Source: G963663775 sp963663775 (GTDB lineage Bacteria; Bacillota; Clostridia; Oscillospirales; Butyricicoccaceae). Taken from it: a DNA stretch of 64,000 nucleotides. The notes below the pieces were generated by a model. It searched no databases and had not been told where the DNA came from. It saw only the letters and a program-made list of their open reading frames with translations. The DNA lies in contig OY760624.1 of the NCBI GenBank assembly GCA_963663775.1, positions 248,001-312,000 of the forward strand, in the 5' to 3' direction. Of this stretch, positions 59,539 to 64,000 are shown one piece after another (position 1 is the first letter of the stretch; each line of letters opens with the position of its first letter). The position numbers and the translations under genes were made by a program.

Positions 59539-60501
59539 ATGTCGATGATTTTTAAACGAAACAAAGACAAGCATTCTCACTCTTCGGACGCAGCAACGCA
59601 AACAGATGCGCATGTTTTTCAATGTCATGAAGGTATTTACGCCTTATCCACACAAATGACCAGCGATTTCGGGCATCTTTTGAAATTAGAAGCAAAAGTA
59701 ACCCATGGATTGGGCAAGCTTTTGGATGGCTCTGAATATACGACTGCACAAATTCGAGATGTGGAAAGCAGCTTGATTCGCTTTGCAGACAATAGCGAAA
59801 ATGCCCAAAAGCATATTGACCACGTGATGACCAACCTCGAACAGTCTTCCCAAAAAATCGAGAATGCCAAAAGCAGCATGGGAAACGCAGTGCAGCAGAT
59901 GAACAATGTTTCCGATGTTTTCACGCAGTTTTTTGAAGTGTTTTCCGAATTAGAAGCACGTTATACCGACATTGCAAATTTTGCAAGCGTCATCACAAGT
60001 ATTGCGCAGCACACCAATATTCTGGCGCTCAATGCCTCCATTGAGGCAGCAAGAGCTGGCGAGGCAGGCAAAGGCTTTGCCGTAGTGGCGCATGAAATCA
60101 AAAACCTGTCCAACGAAACCGACAAAAACGCCAAGGACATTATCAATGCACTGGACCGCATGACAGACACGATTAAGCAGCTCAACGATAAATCTAACGT
60201 CGGCAGTGACATTGTTGTCCATGCAACCGATTTAATCCACCAAACCGATACCCTTTTCGATGATATTTTTACTGGCGAGCAGGAAATCCACGGACAGATG
60301 AAAGAGGTGCAAAACTCACAGGAGCAAAATCTATCCGAAGTGCAAAAAATCACCAGCAGCATTAAAAACATCATTGAAAAAGCCACGACGGAAAATGACC
60401 AGCTCGACCAATTAATTTTCGGCATCCAGAAAAAGTCTGATTTTTATCTGACCATCTTAAACTATTTGCACCAAATTCAAATTCTCAAGGATACCAACTA
60501 A
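59539..60501 (+). CDS. Soluble methyl-accepting chemotaxis protein
   Basis: 320 aa, no membrane segment and no HAMP domain. The start at 59539 has GGGGG 7 bases upstream; the ATG at 59521 overlaps the FIST stop. A helical N-terminal part (about 1-130) leads to the signalling hairpin with the conserved tip ITSIAQHTNILALNASIEAARAGEAGKGFAVVAHEIKNLS near 155-195, which binds CheA/CheW. Lacking its own sensor, it likely takes its signal from the FIST protein made just before it. Ends in a terminator. Confidence 0.9.
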   Translation: MSMIFKRNKDKHSHSSDAATQTDAHVFQCHEGIYALSTQMTSDFGHLLKLEAKVTHGLGKLLDGSEYTTAQIRDVESSLIRFADNSENAQKHIDHVMTNLEQSSQKIENAKSSMGNAVQQMNNVSDVFTQFFEVFSELEARYTDIANFASVITSIAQHTNILALNASIEAARAGEAGKGFAVVAHEIKNLSNETDKNAKDIINALDRMTDTIKQLNDKSNVGSDIVVHATDLIHQTDTLFDDIFTGEQEIHGQMKEVQNSQEQNLSEVQKITSSIKNIIEKATTENDQLDQLIFGIQKKSDFYLTILNYLHQIQILKDTN

Positions 60502-60523
60502 TCCATTTTCTGCACAATCAAAA

Positions 60524-60568
60524 GCATCCTTTTCCAACCATGCGATAGTCAGGAAAAGGATGTTTTTT
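60524..60568 (+). terminator. Terminator after the FIST-chemoreceptor operon
   Basis: CATCCTTTTCC/GGAAAAGGATG 11-bp stem, 16-base loop, then TTTTTT. Confidence 0.88.
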
Positions 60569-60674
60569 CTGTTTGCAGTGATATCTGCGTACACATTGCA
60601 GTCATGCGGCAGATATGCTACAATCATATCATATCTGCCATAGCTGACCATCCAATGTTGAAAGGATAACCGAT

Positions 60675-61427
60675 ATGAAATTGATTTCTTGGAATGTAAA
60701 CGGGTTGCGTGCCTGCATGGGGAAAGGATTTTTGGAGTTTGTTGCCACGGAACAACCGGATATACTCTGTTTGCAGGAAACCAAAATGCAGCAGGGACAG
60801 GCCGATGTTCCCTTAAACGACTATACCGCCTATTGGTACTCTGCAGAAAAAAAAGGGTATTCTGGCACGGCACTTTTTACCAAATCCACGCCCCTTGCTG
60901 TCACCTATGGTTTGGGGATTGACCTGCATGACCACGAAGGGCGTGTCATCACGGCAGAATATGATGATTTTTATTTGGTCACCGTGTATACCCCCAACTC
61001 GCAGGATGCATTGAAACGCTTGTCTTATCGCATACAGTGGGAAGAGGATTTTCGTGCCTATGTCTGTGCCTTAGACCAGAAAAAGCCGGTCATTATCTGC
61101 GGTGATTTGAATGTTGCTCATGAAGAAATTGATTTAAAAAACCCCAAAACCAACCGAAAAAACGCAGGTTTCAGTGATGAAGAACGTGCAAAAATGACAG
61201 ATTTGCTCCAAGCAGGCTTCACCGATACCTTTCGGCATTTTTATCCCGAATTGACAGGTGCCTACTCTTGGTGGAGCTATCGCTTCCACGCTCGTGAAAA
61301 AAATGCAGGATGGCGCATTGATTATTTTTTAGTTTCCACCCGCTTCACAGAGCGTGTCATCTCCGCCAAAATTCTTTCTAATGTCTTTGGCAGCGACCAC
61401 TGCCCTGTCTGTATTGAAATTCAGTGA
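60675..61427 (+). CDS. xth: Exodeoxyribonuclease III
   Basis: AP endonuclease/3'-exonuclease of base excision repair; 250 aa, normal for ExoA. Catalytic residues: WNVNGLRACM near 6, LCLQETKMQ near 31 (Glu), VYTPNSQDALKRLSYRIQWEEDF near 107, CGDLNVAHEEIDLKNPK near 143 (Asp/Asn), YSWWSYRFHAREKNAGWRIDYFLVS near 199 and GSDHCPVCIEI at the end (Asp-His). AAAGGA upstream of the ATG. Monocistronic between two terminators. Confidence 0.95.
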   Translation: MKLISWNVNGLRACMGKGFLEFVATEQPDILCLQETKMQQGQADVPLNDYTAYWYSAEKKGYSGTALFTKSTPLAVTYGLGIDLHDHEGRVITAEYDDFYLVTVYTPNSQDALKRLSYRIQWEEDFRAYVCALDQKKPVIICGDLNVAHEEIDLKNPKTNRKNAGFSDEERAKMTDLLQAGFTDTFRHFYPELTGAYSWWSYRFHAREKNAGWRIDYFLVSTRFTERVISAKILSNVFGSDHCPVCIEIQ

Positions 61428-61453
61428 TGACAGCTTCACGGCACCCACCACAC

Positions 61454-61497
61454 AAAAAAACATCTCCAACCTTGAACAAGTTGGAGATGTTTTTTTG
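61454..61497. terminator. Bidirectional terminator between xth and the UPF0316 gene
   Basis: ACATCTCCAAC/GTTGGAGATGT stem with A7 and T7 flanks. Confidence 0.92.
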
Positions 61498-61508
61498 TAT
61501 TCTAATTT

Positions 61509-62024
61509 TCAAGAGTTTCGTACATTTTTTGTCCAAAATCCGCCAATAAAATTTTTAGGCTCATAGGAAATGACAAACGCATTGGGTGCAAATTCATGAA
61601 TGGATTTTAACAGCTTTTGCTCATTGCTGCGCTTCGCAAGCACCTGCAAAACCAGCCGCAGTCCGCTTCGCCCCTCTGCTTGCCATGTTGTCACACCATA
61701 TCCTTTTTCCCGCAAAAAATCCGGCAACTGATTGGAAACGGAATCCACTGTAATCTGCACCGTGACATAGCCAAGGGCAAGACGCTGTTCAATGCGGCTT
61801 CCAATATAAACGCCTGTACCATAGCCAATACAATACGCAACAATGTTCGCTACGCAATCTAAATTTTGCAGCACAATGCTCAAACCCACCAAATAAACGC
61901 CGACTTCAAATACAGATAAGATGGACGCCGACAACCGCTGCCCTTTTATCACAAGAATGGTACGAAGGGTATTGATTGAAACGTAAACGATATTGATTCC
62001 AATAATCAGTAGTACGAGCAGCAT
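61509..62024 (-). CDS. UPF0316/DUF2179 membrane protein
   Basis: 171 aa from ATG at 62024, which has GAAGGAGG upstream; the 62063 start has no site. Three membrane helices (about 2-20, 38-58, 62-80) carry NIVYVSINTLRTILVIKGQRLSASILSVFEVGVYLVGL, then a cytosolic DUF2179 domain (about 90-155; GYVTVQITVDSVSNQLPDFLREKGYGVTTWQAEGRSGLRLVLQVLAKR). Family function unknown. Single gene, convergent with xth. Confidence 0.85.
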   Translation of the reverse strand: MLLVLLIIGINIVYVSINTLRTILVIKGQRLSASILSVFEVGVYLVGLSIVLQNLDCVANIVAYCIGYGTGVYIGSRIEQRLALGYVTVQITVDSVSNQLPDFLREKGYGVTTWQAEGRSGLRLVLQVLAKRSNEQKLLKSIHEFAPNAFVISYEPKNFIGGFWTKNVRNS

Positions 62025-62178
62025 GCTTTTTCCTCCTTCAACAGTTCCGCACAATTCTAACAATCGACTTCAGTACTAATTACCAGTATAGCACATCGGT
62101 TTCCATTTTGAAACCGCAATCCCGTGCCATCAAGGGAAACGACTCAAAAATTCGCAGTACCTGTGCATAGGTGCAAAG

Positions 62179-62210
62179 AAAAACTGGACCCCTCACATAT
62201 CGGAGTCCAG
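62179..62210 (-). terminator. Terminator after the accD-accA-acpP operon
   Basis: CTGGACTCC/GGGGTCCAG stem on the minus strand, then TTTTTC. Confidence 0.8.
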
Positions 62211-62230
62211 AAATATTTCTGCTTTACAGC

Positions 62231-62455
62231 TTACTTATTTGCTTCAATGTAGTTCACAATGTCACCGATTGTGCTCATCTTTGCAGCTTCTTCATCAGAA
62301 ATCGCAATTCCGAATTCTTCTTCCAAATCCATCATCAGTTCCACAACGTCCAAGGAATCCGCCTTCAAATCTTCCTTCACCGTGGTTTCCATGGTCATGG
62401 TAGATGCATCTGCATCAAACTTTTCTGCCAACAGTTCACAAATCTTCTCAAACAT
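62231..62455 (-). CDS. acpP: Acyl carrier protein
   Basis: 74 aa carrier of growing fatty acyl chains. The phosphopantetheine site is the Ser in DLKADSLDVVELMMDLEEEFG near 34; four-helix length and acidic charge are typical. AAAGGAG upstream. It is the last gene of a fatty-acid operon with accA 21 bases upstream; an acpP at this end of the acc genes is less usual than next to fabD/fabG. Confidence 0.94.
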   Translation of the reverse strand: MFEKICELLAEKFDADASTMTMETTVKEDLKADSLDVVELMMDLEEEFGIAISDEEAAKMSTIGDIVNYIEANK

Positions 62456-62476
62456 GGTAATTTCTCCTTTAAATTC

Positions 62477-63274
62477 TTACTTTATTTCACTGAAAACTCC
62501 GACTTTACGGAATTTTTCATACCGTTTTTGGAGCATGATGTCCACGCTGTTATGCGCATAAGACAGCTGAATGCTCTCCAAGAGTGCCTTTTTGACATTT
62601 CGCATCAAAGCTGTGGTCGAGTTGCCTTCGCTGACAATGCCCTCCACAATGCCCAATTCCAAAAGGTCTTGCGCTGTAATCCGCAATGCTTCCGCAGCTT
62701 CCATTTCACGGGAAGGGTCTTTCCACAGCAAAGATGCTGCTCCACGCGGAGAAATCACCGAATAAATTGCATTTTCAAGCATCAAAACACGGTCTGCAAC
62801 TGCCAGAGCAATTGCGCCGCCCGAACCGCCTTCTCCCGTTATCAAGGAAACAACGGGCGTGCGTAAGTTCATGAATTCTGCCAAGCAGCGTGCAATGGCT
62901 TCACCTTGTCCACGCTCTTCTGCGCCAACGCCGGGAAACGCACCCGATGTGTCCACAAAGCACAGCACCGGCCGCTTAAATTTCTCTGCTTGCTTGGCAA
63001 GGCGCAGTGCCTTACGATATCCTTCTGGGTTTGCCATGCCGAAATTTGCCTTCAAATTGGTTTCTGTATCCTTACCTTTGCGATGTCCAATCACAGTCAC
63101 TGGCATACCTGCCAAGGTACCCACGCCCGCACAAATGGCAGCGTCCTCCCCATAATAGCGGTCGCCATGCAGTTCGATGAAATCATCGAGCAGATCATGA
63201 ATATAGTCATCAATGGTCGGGCGTTTCGGGTCATGAATGATTTTCATCTTTTCCGAAACCGTCATATTACTCAT
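62477..63274 (-). CDS. accA: Acetyl-CoA carboxylase carboxyltransferase subunit alpha
   Basis: Transfers CO2 from biotin to acetyl-CoA to form malonyl-CoA, with AccD. 265 aa, slightly short of the E. coli form because the N-terminal helix is reduced, as common in Clostridia. VIGHRKGKDTETNLKANFGMANPEGYRKALRLAKQAEKF near 58, CFVDTSGAFPGVGAEERGQGEAIARCLAEF near 103, ISPRGAASLLWKD near 168, and DLLELGIVEGIV. Overlaps accD by 8 bases, so translation is coupled. Confidence 0.95.
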   Translation of the reverse strand: MSNMTVSEKMKIIHDPKRPTIDDYIHDLLDDFIELHGDRYYGEDAAICAGVGTLAGMPVTVIGHRKGKDTETNLKANFGMANPEGYRKALRLAKQAEKFKRPVLCFVDTSGAFPGVGAEERGQGEAIARCLAEFMNLRTPVVSLITGEGGSGGAIALAVADRVLMLENAIYSVISPRGAASLLWKDPSREMEAAEALRITAQDLLELGIVEGIVSEGNSTTALMRNVKKALLESIQLSYAHNSVDIMLQKRYEKFRKVGVFSEIK

Positions 63275-64000
63275 GATGCTTCACCTGCCTTTTGGCTTGC
63301 TTCTTCGCAGGTCGATGCAAGCCTAACAGCGTTTCCAATGTACGCCGCATTTGATTTCTCGGAACTATTTTATCACAGAATCCGTGGCTCTGCAAGAACT
63401 CTGCTGACTGAAAATCCTCTGGTAAGGTTTCCCCTATCGTGCCTTCAATTACACGCCGACCGGCAAATCCAATCGTAGCATGCGGCTCTGCCAAAATAAT
63501 GTCGCCCAAGCTGGCAAAGCTGGCTGTGACACCACCCGTTGTAGGGTCGGTCATCACCGTGATATACAGTCCTCCCTGCGCGGAATGCCGTGTCACTGCC
63601 GCAGAAACCTTTGCCATCTGCGCCAAGGAAAGCATACCCTCCTGCATACGTGCACCGCCGGAAGCCGTGAACAAAACAACAGGCAGACACCGCATCGTTG
63701 CATATTCAAACAAGCGTGTCAGTTTTTCACCCACCACACTGCCCATAGACGCCATCATAAAGTGGCTGTCCATCACACCAACGCAGGTTTTGATGCCGCC
63801 AATTTTGCAAACGCCTGTGATAACAGCCTCCCGCATCTTGGTTTTTTCCTGCAGCATCCGAATTTTATCTTCGTATCCATCAAATTGCAGCGGATTCATG
63901 GTTTCTAAATTGCCCCACAACTCATGAAAACTGTCTTTGTCTACCGTCAATTTTATGCGGGTACGTGCAAACAGCCGTCCATATTGTCCACAGGACGGGC
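63267..64000 (-). CDS. accD: Acetyl-CoA carboxylase carboxyltransferase subunit beta, N-terminus beyond window
   Basis: The frame stays open to the window edge, so the start is not visible. At 63950 there is only a TTG inside the gene. Bases 63951-64000 code PSCGQYGRLFARTRIKL, part of the N-terminal zinc ribbon (CPxCG) of AccD. Then DSFHELWGNLETMNPLQFDGYEDKIRMLQEKTKMREAVITG, ELMDSHFMMASMGSVVGEK-type core, LFTASGGARMQEGMLSLAQMAK with the oxyanion glycines, and AEPHATIGFAGRRVIEGTIGETLPEDFQSAEF. First of accD-accA-acpP in this window. Confidence 0.93.
   Translation of the reverse strand, partial: PSCGQYGRLFARTRIKLTVDKDSFHELWGNLETMNPLQFDGYEDKIRMLQEKTKMREAVITGVCKIGGIKTCVGVMDSHFMMASMGSVVGEKLTRLFEYATMRCLPVVLFTASGGARMQEGMLSLAQMAKVSAAVTRHSAQGGLYITVMTDPTTGGVTASFASLGDIILAEPHATIGFAGRRVIEGTIGETLPEDFQSAEFLQSHGFCDKIVPRNQMRRTLETLLGLHRPAKKQAKRQVKHHE

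Overview
The window looks like a chromosomal segment of an anaerobic, spore-forming, butyrate-producing member of the Clostridia (Bacillota), perhaps of the Butyricicoccaceae/Oscillospiraceae. This is inferred from gene content: a butyryl-CoA:acetate CoA-transferase-type enzyme, a monomeric [FeFe] hydrogenase, sporulation-type proteins (YlmC/YmxH, PdaA, BofC-like and SpoIIM-like), Gram-positive sigma-A promoters and AGGAGG-type ribosome binding sites, and many intrinsic terminators. No taxonomic search was possible.

Layout. 1-1.2 kb: the start of a cation:proton antiporter gene behind a clear fluoride riboswitch, divergent from a copper-storage (Csp) protein. 1.7-6.2 kb: YlmC and a polysaccharide deacetylase, then [FeFe] hydrogenase with two Rex-like operators, then the CoA-transferase. 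6.3-11.5 kb: a class A penicillin-binding protein, sporulation/envelope genes and a YdjM-like membrane protein. 11.6-22.6 kb: housekeeping genes (EAL-HDOD regulator, dcd, coaX, nucleoside deoxyribosyltransferase, pgi, glyA, nth, ABC-F ATPase, nitroreductase, sirtuin). 22.7-24.3 kb: an IS110-family element. 24.4-33.7 kb: a Cys-rich small protein, YwlG, HAD phosphatase, PepD, YoaK, YetF/DUF4363, a large membrane protein of unknown function, and the agmatine-to-putrescine pair aguA-aguB.

33.9-44.3 kb: a decayed prophage lying between tRNA-Ser(GGA) and tRNA-Val(GAC). It keeps a lysis module and the end of a PBSX-like contractile tail module (minus strand), an XRE repressor, a type I toxin/antisense-RNA locus and a tyrosine integrase. 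Decay shows as a large in-frame deletion in baseplate J, a one-base frameshift in the integrase, absence of all head, tape-measure and replication genes, and an IS110 insertion. That IS110 transposase is itself frameshifted at a perfect 19-bp palindrome, and its upstream flank folds like an IS110 bridge RNA.

44.5-64 kb: a four-domain CoA-disulfide reductase/rhodanese/TusA/DsrE fusion with thioredoxin and a CoA-binding protein (persulfide/redox metabolism), an EAL-CBS-GGDEF protein, glutamate synthase gltB-gltD, a three-SLH-repeat CapA-type protein, a FIST sensor coupled to a soluble chemoreceptor, exonuclease III, an UPF0316 protein, and the fatty-acid operon accD-accA-acpP, which runs off the right edge.

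The most noteworthy items are the prophage type I toxin-antitoxin locus missed by ORF-length cut-offs, the IS110 element with predicted bridge RNA and palindrome-linked frameshift, the fluoride riboswitch, the Rex-like operators on the hydrogenase promoter, the in-frame baseplate J deletion, and the FIST-chemoreceptor pair.
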